From NCBI RefSeq assembly GCF_027922305.1, contig NZ_BSFK01000016.1, positions 864,565-928,564 of the forward strand: 64,000 bases of DNA, read 5' to 3'. The notes beneath the pieces are model-generated. The model was given only the letters and a program-made list of their open reading frames with translations. It was not told where the DNA came from and made no database searches. Positions 27,746 to 35,256 of the stretch are shown in pieces. Every line of letters starts with the position of its first letter. The stretch's first letter is position 1. The position numbers and the translations under genes are program-made. This DNA comes from Methylopila jiangsuensis (GTDB lineage: Bacteria > Pseudomonadota > Alphaproteobacteria > Rhizobiales > Methylopilaceae).

Positions 27746-28354
27746 ATGCCCATGCTCACGCTCCGCTCGTCGCCGCCGTCGCCCTTCGGACGCAAGGTGA
27801 AGATCGCCGCCGCGGTTCTCGGCCTGTCGGACCGCATTCAGGTGGTGAAGACCGACACCACGAACCCGGACGACGCCATCCGCGGGCTGAACCCGCTCGG
27901 CAAGATCCCGACGCTGGAGTTCGACAGCGGCGCGACCCTGTTCGACAGCCGGGTGATCCTTGAATATCTCGACCACCTCGCGGGCGGCGGCCGCATCATC
28001 CCCGCCGATCCGGCGGAGCGCTTCGCCGTGCTCCGGCTGCAGGCGCTGGCGGACGGGCTGATGGACGCCGCCCTGCTGCAGATCTACGAGGTGCGGCTGC
28101 GGGCCGAGGACAAGCGCGACGCCGGCTGGCTCGCCAACCAGGCCGGCAAGGTGGAGCGGGCGCTGAAGGCGCTGGAGGACGCGCCGCCGTCGTCCCGCAT
28201 CGACGTGGGGACCATCGCGGTGGCCTGCGCGCTCGGCTATCTCGACCTCAGGTTCGAAGGGCGCTGGCGCGCCGATCACCCGAAACTGGTGGAATGGCTC
28301 GACGCCTTCCGGGCCCAGACGCCCGCCTACGACGCCACCCGCGCGCCGGCCTGA
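27746..28354 (+). CDS. Glutathione S-transferase
   Basis: 202-residue GST with the N-terminal thioredoxin-like domain (residues 1-78, LTLRSSPPSPFGRKVKIAAAV and the PLGKIPTL cis-Pro turn, FDSRVILEYLD binding the gamma-glutamyl group) and the all-alpha C-terminal domain. The Ser of SPPSPFGRK is the probable catalytic residue. Start: ATG at 27746 with GAGGA 10 bases upstream; the ATG at 27725 lies within the terminator tail and is less likely. GSTs conjugate electrophiles or act in cell redox defence; the substrate is unknown. It converges on the BON-LysM gene across element B. Confidence 0.88.
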   Translation: MPMLTLRSSPPSPFGRKVKIAAAVLGLSDRIQVVKTDTTNPDDAIRGLNPLGKIPTLEFDSGATLFDSRVILEYLDHLAGGGRIIPADPAERFAVLRLQALADGLMDAALLQIYEVRLRAEDKRDAGWLANQAGKVERALKALEDAPPSSRIDVGTIAVACALGYLDLRFEGRWRADHPKLVEWLDAFRAQTPAYDATRAPA

Positions 28355-28402
28355 CACGGCGGCTGCGCTCGTCCTTGGCCTGAACGTCGGGACGATCGAA
28401 CG

Positions 28403-28439
28403 CGCCGTCATGCCCGAGACGCGCTCGGGCATGACGGCG
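28403..28439. repeat. REP-like palindromic element B
   Basis: Perfect 16-bp hairpin (28403-28418 with 28424-28439, loop ACGCG) containing the core GGGCATGACGG at 28427-28437. It lies between convergent gst and LysM genes, and is the most complete copy of the repeat family in this window. Confidence 0.8.
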
Positions 28440-28458
28440 GGAGTTTTCCGGCGGCGGC

Positions 28459-28893
28459 TCAGGCCGGGATGCGCAGCACCTGACCCGGATAGATCTTGTC
28501 CGGATGGGTCAGCATCGGCTTGTTGGCCTCGAAGATGTCCGGATAGCGGCTGGCTTTGCCGTACTGCTCCTGGGCGATCTTCGACAGCGTGTCGCCCTTC
28601 TTGACGGTGTAGAACTTCGCTTCCGGCTCGGACGTCGCGACCTTGAGGTCTTCCTCGACCTTCGAGACGCCGAGCGTGTTGCCGGCGGCGATGATGATCT
28701 TCTCGCGCACCTCGTTCGACGGCGCCGAGCCGCTGATCTTCACGGTGTCGCCGTCCACCTGCACGGAGACGTCGCCGGAATCGAGCCCGTGCTTGGCGAG
28801 CTCCTCCTTGATCTTGTCGGCCGGGGCGGCCTGCGCCTCGCTCGCGCCGAACAGCTTCTCGCCCACGTCCTTGATGAAATCGAAAATGCCCAT
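28459..28893 (-). CDS. BON plus LysM domain protein (Kbp/YgaU type)
   Basis: 144 residues: BON domain at about residues 27-87 and a LysM domain at about 93-143 (YTVKKGDTLSKIAQEQYG ... YPGQVLRIPA). This architecture matches E. coli YgaU/Kbp, a cytosolic potassium-binding protein, whereas LysM alone usually binds peptidoglycan. There is no signal peptide (MGIFDFIKDVGEKLFG), which supports the cytosolic Kbp model. Start ATG at 28893. It is separated from the convergent GST by the palindromic repeat, and from the beta-barrel gene by 95 bases. Confidence 0.88.
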   Translation of the reverse strand: MGIFDFIKDVGEKLFGASEAQAAPADKIKEELAKHGLDSGDVSVQVDGDTVKISGSAPSNEVREKIIIAAGNTLGVSKVEEDLKVATSEPEAKFYTVKKGDTLSKIAQEQYGKASRYPDIFEANKPMLTHPDKIYPGQVLRIPA

Positions 28894-28988
28894 TGGGGCC
28901 TCCCGTTCGCAGCCGCATCGTTCGTGCGGGGGCGGGAAGATAGGCCGGCCGATGGATCACGGCCATATGATCTGGTTAATTTTCCGCT

Positions 28989-29558
28989 TCAGAAGCGGTA
29001 ATTGAGCCCGAGCCGGGCGAGGCCGCCGTCGGGGGCGAGCGAGACCTCGCGATCGGCGCGGTAGCCTCGGCGGTCGAGGTCCACATAGAGAAATTCGGCG
29101 CGCGCGGAGACGCCGCCGCCCAGATGGGCTTCCGCGCCGGCGCCGAGCGTCCAGCCGAAATGGGTCGCGCCGTCCCGTGCGCCCCCGCGCGCGTACTCCA
29201 CCGACGCGAAGGCGGCGCCGGCCGCGCCATAGACCACGAAGCGGTCGAAGGCGTAGCCGACGCGGGCTCGCACGCCGCCCAGAGCCTCGGTCTCGAAGCG
29301 GCCGCCCTGCGCCCGGCCATCGAAGCCGCCCAGCGTGAGATCGCCTTCGATTCCCAAAGCCCATGGACCGGAGCGCCAGCCGTATCCGACCAGCAGGGCG
29401 CCGCCCGCGCCTTCGCCCGCCACCCGTCCGTAGGACAGCAGCGCGCCCGCATAGGGTCCGCTCCAGAGCGCGCCCGCCTCCGCCGGTTCGGCCGCGCGGG
29501 CGGCCGTGGACACGAGGACGGCGAGCGTCAGGCAGGCGAGGGCGCGCAGGGGCGGCAG
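28989..29558 (-). CDS. Outer-membrane beta-barrel protein (porin family), CTG start
   Basis: About 189 residues. Alternating hydrophobic/polar strands with many Gly/Ala and a C-terminal Phe (LNYRF) are the mark of an outer-membrane barrel of the small OmpW/OmpA-like type. The first usual start in frame is GTG at 29513, but that codon lies just before the signal cleavage site (STAARA, then AEPAE). The signal peptide core (hydrophobic, Leu/Ala-rich) lies upstream, and no ATG, GTG or TTG is available there; a CTG at 29558 with GGGAG 8 bases upstream is the only well-placed start. If this is wrong, the start or the sequence must be broken. Function is otherwise unknown. Confidence 0.68.
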   Translation of the reverse strand: MPPLRALACLTLAVLVSTAARAAEPAEAGALWSGPYAGALLSYGRVAGEGAGGALLVGYGWRSGPWALGIEGDLTLGGFDGRAQGGRFETEALGGVRARVGYAFDRFVVYGAAGAAFASVEYARGGARDGATHFGWTLGAGAEAHLGGGVSARAEFLYVDLDRRGYRADREVSLAPDGGLARLGLNYRF

Positions 29559-29817
29559 CGGCGAAACTCCCGGTTAGGCTTTGCGAAAGGTAACCGGGGA
29601 GGGTGACGCGCCGGTTAACAAAGCGTCACCGGCCCCGCAAAAGCGCAGCGTGGTTAGCGGCGCGTTATCGCTACCTATGTCGCGCCGCCGGTTTCGGCGT
29701 TAACCGGCCATCAAGGTTAAGGACCGACAACCATACTCATGTGTGGTTTCCGACCGTCTTCGCGCCCCGGCCTCCGGCCCGGGCCTGGGAGGCGCGGTCG
29801 CGGTCAGGGTGGCGTCC

Positions 29818-31263
29818 ATGGTGCGAGCGGAGAAGGGCGGGCGCGCGAACGCGCCGCGGCGCGGACGGCATCCGGGACCGAAGGCTCTTCTCCGCGTCGG
29901 GTTCGCAAGCGCCGCTTTGGTCTTCGCCAGCACCTCCATCGCCCGACAGGACGCTTCCGGCCTGCTGCCGGGCGTGGCGCGCGGGGCTGGAGAGGCGGTC
30001 TACTTCGCTTCCGAGCCGCGCATGCGCGCCGACATGGCCTCCCTGGAGACGGCGGACCTGTTCGCCACCGGCCGCGGGCCGGGTCTGCTGATGGCGTCGC
30101 TGAACGCCGGCGAGAACCTGGTGGTGCTCGACCAGCCTGAGCTGGCGCCGCCGCCCGCGCCGCTCGCCAAGGAGGACCGGCCGGCGCCCTTCGTGGACCG
30201 CACGCTCCGCGGCGACATCCGTCCCATCACCGCGCCCAAACCCTACGAGCCGCCGGCGGAGCCGGGACGTCCCGATCCGGACGCGCTCGCGACCCTGCCG
30301 CCGCTCGGCGACGCGCTCCATCCCGACCGGCGCGGCGGGCTCGCGGCGCTGCCCTTCGCGGGCGACGTGGCGCGCTACTGGCCGGCGGACGCGGCGATCG
30401 TCGCGGCCATGCAGCCGCTGCCCGAGGTCGCGGCGGTCGCGAAGGAGCGCGACGCGCTCCCCGCCGACGGGGCGCTGGCCGACAGCGCCTACGCCGACCC
30501 GCAGGACGAGGCGGCCGCGGCGCGCGTCACCCGCGTGCCCATGACGCCGCGCGAGGCCGGCGCCAATCACGACGGCTCCACGCCCAACGTCGTCAAGCTG
30601 TCCGGCGGGCGCATGCCCGAAACCTCCACCCCCTCCGTCGCCGCGCCGCTGGTGGTGGCGGCGCTGCCGGTGGCTCAGCCCGCGGGCGGCCCGCAGTCGC
30701 CGGCGGTGGCCGGCGTCGTTCCGGTGGCGCTGACGCCCGCGCTGTCCGACGTGGCGCCCGAGACCGCGGAGCTGCGCGCCCGCAGCGAGGCCCCCGTGGT
30801 CACGCGCCTGTCGAACCGCCTGTTCGTGCCCGAGGACCAGCTCGCGGCCTCGGAGCAGTGCCTTGCGGAAGCGATCTATTTCGAGGCCCGCGGCGAGCCG
30901 GTGGAAGGCCAGTACGCGGTGGCGCAGGTGGTGCTGAACCGGGTCCGCTCCGGCTATTACCCGGACACGATCTGCGGCGTGGTCTATCAGAACAAGCACC
31001 GCCGCAACGCCTGCCAGTTCTCCTTCGCCTGCGACCGCATCGCGGACCGGGTGAACAACGCGCACGCCTGGGAGGTCGCGACCCGCATCTCCCGCGACGT
31101 GGTGCAGAACGGCGCCTGGCTTGCGGAGGTGGGACCCTCGACCCACTACCACGCCACCTATGTGCGGCCGCGCTGGATCCGCGACATGGTCAAGCTGGAC
31201 GCCATCGGCCGCCACATCTTCTATCGGGTGCGCTGGCACACCCCGCCCGCCGACGCGGCCTGA
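29818..31263 (+). CDS. SleB-type cell-wall hydrolase (membrane-anchored)
   Basis: About 481 residues. An N-terminal hydrophobic anchor (about residues 23-42 from this start) leads into a 300-residue Pro/Ala-rich linker and a C-terminal Hydrolase_2 domain (SleB, PF07486) with the conserved EAIYFEARGE Glu, QVVLNRVRSG, and the SFACD and HATYVRP segments. The family cleaves peptidoglycan glycan chains. Start: the ATG at 29818 has an AGGG-type site 8 bases upstream; the longer GTG at 29743 has none, so the N-terminus is uncertain by 25 residues. It precedes the P1 peptidase gene by 16 bases, perhaps cotranscribed. Confidence 0.85.
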   Translation: MVRAEKGGRANAPRRGRHPGPKALLRVGFASAALVFASTSIARQDASGLLPGVARGAGEAVYFASEPRMRADMASLETADLFATGRGPGLLMASLNAGENLVVLDQPELAPPPAPLAKEDRPAPFVDRTLRGDIRPITAPKPYEPPAEPGRPDPDALATLPPLGDALHPDRRGGLAALPFAGDVARYWPADAAIVAAMQPLPEVAAVAKERDALPADGALADSAYADPQDEAAAARVTRVPMTPREAGANHDGSTPNVVKLSGGRMPETSTPSVAAPLVVAALPVAQPAGGPQSPAVAGVVPVALTPALSDVAPETAELRARSEAPVVTRLSNRLFVPEDQLAASEQCLAEAIYFEARGEPVEGQYAVAQVVLNRVRSGYYPDTICGVVYQNKHRRNACQFSFACDRIADRVNNAHAWEVATRISRDVVQNGAWLAEVGPSTHYHATYVRPRWIRDMVKLDAIGRHIFYRVRWHTPPADAA

Positions 31264-31279
31264 GGAGGCCTCGCGTCGC

Positions 31280-32305
31280 ATGACCCCGTTCCGCGCCGGC
31301 CCCCGCAACGCGCTGACCGACGTGGCGGGCGTGCTCGTGGGGCAGGCGGAGGACGCGCGGCTCGGGTCCGGCGTCACGGCGGCGCTGTTCGAGCGGCCGG
31401 CGGTCGCCTCCGTGGACGTGCGCGGCGGCGGGCCGGGCGCGCGGGAGACCGAACTGCTGGCGCCGGAGCGCGCGGTGGAGCGGGTGGACGCGCTGGTCCT
31501 GTCCGGGGGCTCGGCCTTCGGGCTCGACGCCGCCTCCGGCGTGATGGCGGCGCTGGCCGAGGACGGGCGCGGCTTCGCGGTCGGCCCGGCGCGGGTGCCG
31601 ATCGTGCCGGCCGCCATCCTGTTCGATCTCACCAACGGCGGCGACAAGGACTGGGGCCGCTTCCCGCCCTATCGGGATCTGGGCTACGCCGCCGCGCGCG
31701 CCGCGGGGCCCGAGGTGGCGCTGGGCTCGGTAGGCGCGGGGCTCGGCGCCCGCACCGCCACGCTGAAGGGCGGGCTCGGCTCCGCCTCCACCGCGATCGA
31801 ACCGCTCGGCGTCACGGTCGGGGCGCTTGCGGCGGTGAACGCGCTGGGCTCGGCCACCGTCGGCGACGGGCCGTGGTTCTGGGCGGCGCCTTACGAGATC
31901 GGGGTCGAGTTCGGCGGGCTTGGCCCCGCGCCTGAGGTTCCCGCGCAGGCGCTGCTCCCGCCGCCGAAGCCGCTCGCGGGCGCGAACACCACGCTGGCCA
32001 TCGTCGCCACCGACGCCGCGCTGACCAAGGCGGAGGCGAAGGCGCTCGCAGGAATGGCGCAGGGCGGGCTCGTGCGGGCGCTGCTCCCGGTCCACACCCC
32101 GCTCGACGGCGATCTGGTGTTCGCCGCCTCCACCGAACGGGTCGCTCTCGGGCCGGACCGGCTGGCGGCGCTTTCGCTCATCGGCCACGCGGCGGCGCTG
32201 ACGCTCGCCCGCGCCATCGCCCGGGGCGTCCACGCCGCGACGCCGCTGCCGTTTCCGGGCGCGCAGCCCTCATGGGCCCTGCGTCACGGCCGTCAGGCCC
32301 CGTAG
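31280..32305 (+). CDS. P1/S58 family peptidase (DmpA-like)
   Basis: 341-residue Ntn-type hydrolase, DmpA/S58 group, which matures by self-cleavage before a serine or threonine. The substrate-binding core includes VLSGGSAFGLDAASGVMAAL near the N-terminal region and GSVGAGLGART followed by KGGLGSAS, where cleavage before the Ser in GLGSAS is expected by comparison with DmpA. Members include D-aminopeptidases and beta-aminopeptidases; the substrate cannot be assigned. It ends 13 bases inside the 3' end of the convergent glyA-like gene, so the two stop regions overlap. Confidence 0.88.
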   Translation: MTPFRAGPRNALTDVAGVLVGQAEDARLGSGVTAALFERPAVASVDVRGGGPGARETELLAPERAVERVDALVLSGGSAFGLDAASGVMAALAEDGRGFAVGPARVPIVPAAILFDLTNGGDKDWGRFPPYRDLGYAAARAAGPEVALGSVGAGLGARTATLKGGLGSASTAIEPLGVTVGALAAVNALGSATVGDGPWFWAAPYEIGVEFGGLGPAPEVPAQALLPPPKPLAGANTTLAIVATDAALTKAEAKALAGMAQGGLVRALLPVHTPLDGDLVFAASTERVALGPDRLAALSLIGHAAALTLARAIARGVHAATPLPFPGAQPSWALRHGRQAP

Positions 32306-33558
32306 ACCGGGAACCGCGCCGTCATCTCCCGCACCGAGGCCGCAACCGCCGCGATCCGCGCGGCGTCGTCCGGCGCCTCGACCACATCCGCGATCCAGTC
32401 GGCGACGGTCTCGAACTCGGCCGCGCCGAAGCCGCGCGCGGCGCCGGCGTTGGCGGAGAGCCTGAGGCCGGATGGCGCCTCCGGCGGACGCGGATCGAAT
32501 GGGATCAGGTTCTTGTTCACCGCGAGCCCGGCGCGCTCCAGCGCCTTGGCCGCCACGTCGCCGGTGAGCCCGAGCGGCGTCAGGTCCGCCAGCAGCAGGC
32601 CGCAGTCGGCGCCGCCGGCGACGATGCGCAGGCCCCGGTCGGAAAGCCGCCGCGCCAGCGCCTGCGCCCCCGCCAGGACGGCTTCGTTGTAGGCGCGGAA
32701 CTCCGGCTTCAGCGCCTCGCCGAAGCAGGCGGCCTTGCCCGCCACCCCATGCATCATCACGGAGCCCTGCACGCCCGGGAAAATGCCGGCGTCGATGCGC
32801 GCCGACAGCGCGTCGTCGTTCCAGAGCGCGAAGCCGCCCCGCGCGCCGCGCAGCGACTTGTAGCTGGTGGAGGTGACCACATGGGCGTGGGGCAGGGGAT
32901 CGGGGTAGAGTCCGGTCGCCACCAGCCCCGCCACATGAGCCATGTCCACCATCAGCCAGGCGCCGACCTCGTCGGCGATGGCGCGGAAGCCCGCGAAGTC
33001 GATGGCGCGGGGATAGGCCGAGCCGCCGGCGACGATCATCTTCGGCCGCTCCCGCTTCGCGAGCGCCGCCACCTCGTCCAGGTCGATCCGCTCGGTCTCC
33101 CGGTTCACGCCATAGCGCGCGATGCGGTAGTCGCGCCCCGTGAGCGTCGCCGGATGGCCGTGGCTGATGTGGCCGCCGGCGGCGGTGTCCATGGCGAGGA
33201 TCGTGTCGCCGAGCCTGAGCAGGCCGAAGAACACGCCGGCGTTGGCGTTGGAGCCGGAATGGGGCTGCACGTTGGCGAAGCGGCAGCGGAACAGCGCCGT
33301 GGCCCGGCGGACCGCCAGGTCCTCGATCGCGTCCGCGAACGCCGCGCCGCCGTAGTAGCGGGCGAAGGCGCGGCCCTCCACGGTCTTGTTGGTGAGCACG
33401 GAGCCTTGCGCCTCCAGCACCGCGCGCGAGACCAGATTCTCCGAGGCGATCAGCTCGATCCCCTCCTGCTGGCGTTTGAGCTCGCCCGCGACAGCGGCGG
33501 CGAGTTCGGGATCGGCGGAGAGGCCGGCGTCGAAGTAGCCGGGATGGAGGACGGCCAT
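32293..33558 (-). CDS. glyA: Serine hydroxymethyltransferase family protein (divergent)
   Basis: 421-residue PLP enzyme of the SHMT family, which converts serine and tetrahydrofolate to glycine. The PLP-lysine is Lys234, in TSTSYKSLRGARGG. In most GlyA proteins the residue before Lys is His (TTTTHKTLRGPRGG), but here it is Tyr. The late motif reads GLRLSANAGAARGFG instead of GIRLGTPAATTRGFG, while Arg366 that binds the carboxylate is kept. These changes suggest a paralogue with altered specificity, for example an alpha-methylserine-type or aldolase activity; that is inference. The ATG at 33558 gives the conserved GYF opening; a longer start at 33600 is possible. Confidence 0.8.
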   Translation of the reverse strand: MAVLHPGYFDAGLSADPELAAAVAGELKRQQEGIELIASENLVSRAVLEAQGSVLTNKTVEGRAFARYYGGAAFADAIEDLAVRRATALFRCRFANVQPHSGSNANAGVFFGLLRLGDTILAMDTAAGGHISHGHPATLTGRDYRIARYGVNRETERIDLDEVAALAKRERPKMIVAGGSAYPRAIDFAGFRAIADEVGAWLMVDMAHVAGLVATGLYPDPLPHAHVVTSTSYKSLRGARGGFALWNDDALSARIDAGIFPGVQGSVMMHGVAGKAACFGEALKPEFRAYNEAVLAGAQALARRLSDRGLRIVAGGADCGLLLADLTPLGLTGDVAAKALERAGLAVNKNLIPFDPRPPEAPSGLRLSANAGAARGFGAAEFETVADWIADVVEAPDDAARIAAVAASVREMTARFPVYGA

Positions 33559-33684
33559 GGCGGAAAGGCGACACCTCGTCGGGGACGTTCGCCGGACCAT
33601 AGCCTCGCCATGTTTCGGTAACCATCCCGCGGTTCAATCGCGATGTGTGATTTGGGGCGAGGCGCTGCGGGCGGCGCGGGCGGA

Positions 33685-34548
33685 ATGGGCGTGGATCTCT
33701 TCGCAGGACGGAACAGCGCGGCCCTGCCGCCGCTTGCGCGGGCGCCGCGCATACTGGTGTTCGATTCGGGCGTGGGCGGCCTCACGGTGCTGGCGGAGCT
33801 GCGCGCCGCGCGCCCCGACGCCGCCTTCACCTACGCCGCCGACGACGCCGCCTTCCCCTATGGCGCGCTCGCCGACGAGCGGCTGGTGGCCCGCGTGCTG
33901 AGCGTGATGGAGCGGCTGATCGCGCGTGAGCGGCCGGACATCGTGGTCATCGCCTGCAACACCGCCTCGACGCTGGCGCTGCCGGCGCTGCGGGCGCGGT
34001 TCGCGCTGCCCTTCGTCGGCACGGTGCCGGCGGTGAAGCCGGCGGTGGCGGCCTCCACGTCCGGCCTCGTCACGGTGCTCGCGACCCCCGGCACGGTGCG
34101 GCGCGAGCACACCCGGGAGATGGTGGAGGCCTTCGCAGGCCAGACCGAAGTAACGCTGGTGGGCTCCCGCACCCTCGCGGCCTATGCGGAAGCCGAGCTG
34201 TCGGGCGCGCCGGTCTCCGACGACGCCATCCGCGCCGAACTCGCGCCCTGTTTCGTGGAGCGGGACGGCCGCCGCACCGACGCCGTGGCGCTGGCCTGCA
34301 CCCATTTCCCGCTTCTGACCAAACGGTTCGAGCGGCTCGCGCCCTGGCCGGCCGCCTTCATCGACCCCGCGCCGGCGGTCGCCCGTCGGGTGGCGGCGCT
34401 CGCGGCCCACGCTTCGGGGACCGAGCCTCCGCCGCCCGGTCGCGCGGTCTTCACCTCCGACCGCGCGCAGCCGGAGGCGCTCGTGGCCGCGCTGCGCGCC
34501 CGCGGGCTGCCGCGCGTCGAGAACGACGTGATTCTCCTTACAGACTGA
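33685..34548 (+). CDS. murI: Glutamate racemase
   Basis: 287-residue racemase making D-glutamate for peptidoglycan. Catalytic cysteines are Cys91 in ACNTAS and Cys205 in ACTHFPLL, both in standard context; the substrate-binding SGVGGLTVL loop is near residue 28. Start: the ATG at 33685 has GGCGGA upstream; a longer ATG at 33643 has no ribosome-binding site and would add 14 residues. It is divergent from the glyA-like gene across a short gap with room for one promoter region. The next gene (GNAT) is 114 bases downstream. Confidence 0.93.
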   Translation: MGVDLFAGRNSAALPPLARAPRILVFDSGVGGLTVLAELRAARPDAAFTYAADDAAFPYGALADERLVARVLSVMERLIARERPDIVVIACNTASTLALPALRARFALPFVGTVPAVKPAVAASTSGLVTVLATPGTVRREHTREMVEAFAGQTEVTLVGSRTLAAYAEAELSGAPVSDDAIRAELAPCFVERDGRRTDAVALACTHFPLLTKRFERLAPWPAAFIDPAPAVARRVAALAAHASGTEPPPPGRAVFTSDRAQPEALVAALRARGLPRVENDVILLTD

Positions 34549-34662
34549 AGTCGCGCTTGCGCGCCGTCTTCAGACTGCCACGATCCGGGCATGTAATTTG
34601 ACGCAGCGCCGGGGAGACGCCTGACGCGAACGCCGCGCAAGACGGCGGAACAGGAGCTCGTC

Positions 34663-35199
34663 ATGTTGCGCCAGCGCTTCCCCACCATTGTCGAGATCGG
34701 CGGCGTGCTCGCGGACGTGCCCCACGACGGCTATCTCGACGCGGTGACCAACGCCTTCGCCGACCCGGCCATGATGACCACTCTCGGCGGCGTGCGCTCG
34801 GAAGAGGCCGCGGCCGCGTTCATAGCGCGGGCGCGAGGCCACTGGCGGGACGAAGGGTTCGGGCTCTGGTTCCTGCGCGACATGCGGGACGGCGCCTTCG
34901 CCGGCTGGGCCGGCATCCGCATGTGCGAGGCGGCGGGCGAACATGTGGTGGAGCTCGCCTACGCGCTGACGCCGCGCATGCGCTGCAAGGGCCACGCCAC
35001 CCGCATCGGCGCCGCGGCGCTGCAGCTCGGCTTCGACAATCTGGGCCTCGACGAGATCGTGGCCTTCACCACGCTGACCAACACCCATTCGTTGGCGGTG
35101 ATGGAGCGGCTCGATTTCCGCTTCGACCGTGAGTTCGAGCACGCCGGTCTGCCGCATGTTCTGTACCGCAGGAGCGCCGCCCTGCACCGGGCGGCGTGA
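34663..35199 (+). CDS. GNAT family N-acetyltransferase
   Basis: 178-residue GNAT acyltransferase. The acetyl-CoA loop is visible as RMRCKGHATRIG followed by the conserved LGFDNLGLDEI and TNTHSLAVMERLDFRF segments (RimJ/RimL type). Such enzymes acetylate amino groups of proteins, small molecules or antibiotics; this sequence does not tell which. Clear AGGAG site before the ATG. It stands alone, with a hairpin terminator between it and the convergent tail-spike gene. Confidence 0.88.
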   Translation: MLRQRFPTIVEIGGVLADVPHDGYLDAVTNAFADPAMMTTLGGVRSEEAAAAFIARARGHWRDEGFGLWFLRDMRDGAFAGWAGIRMCEAAGEHVVELAYALTPRMRCKGHATRIGAAALQLGFDNLGLDEIVAFTTLTNTHSLAVMERLDFRFDREFEHAGLPHVLYRRSAALHRAA

Positions 35200-35207
35200 A
35201 ACGGACG

Positions 35208-35232
35208 TTCGCCCGGCGCGAGGCCGGGCGAA
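35208..35232. terminator. Hairpin between the GNAT and tail-spike genes
   Basis: Perfect 10-bp stem (35208-35217 with 35223-35232, 5-base loop) 8 bases after the GNAT stop and 25 bases after the convergent tail-spike stop; followed on the + strand by GTCTTTC. Serves both transcripts. Confidence 0.7.
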
Positions 35233-35256
35233 GTCTTTCAGCGTCGTGACCGCGGA

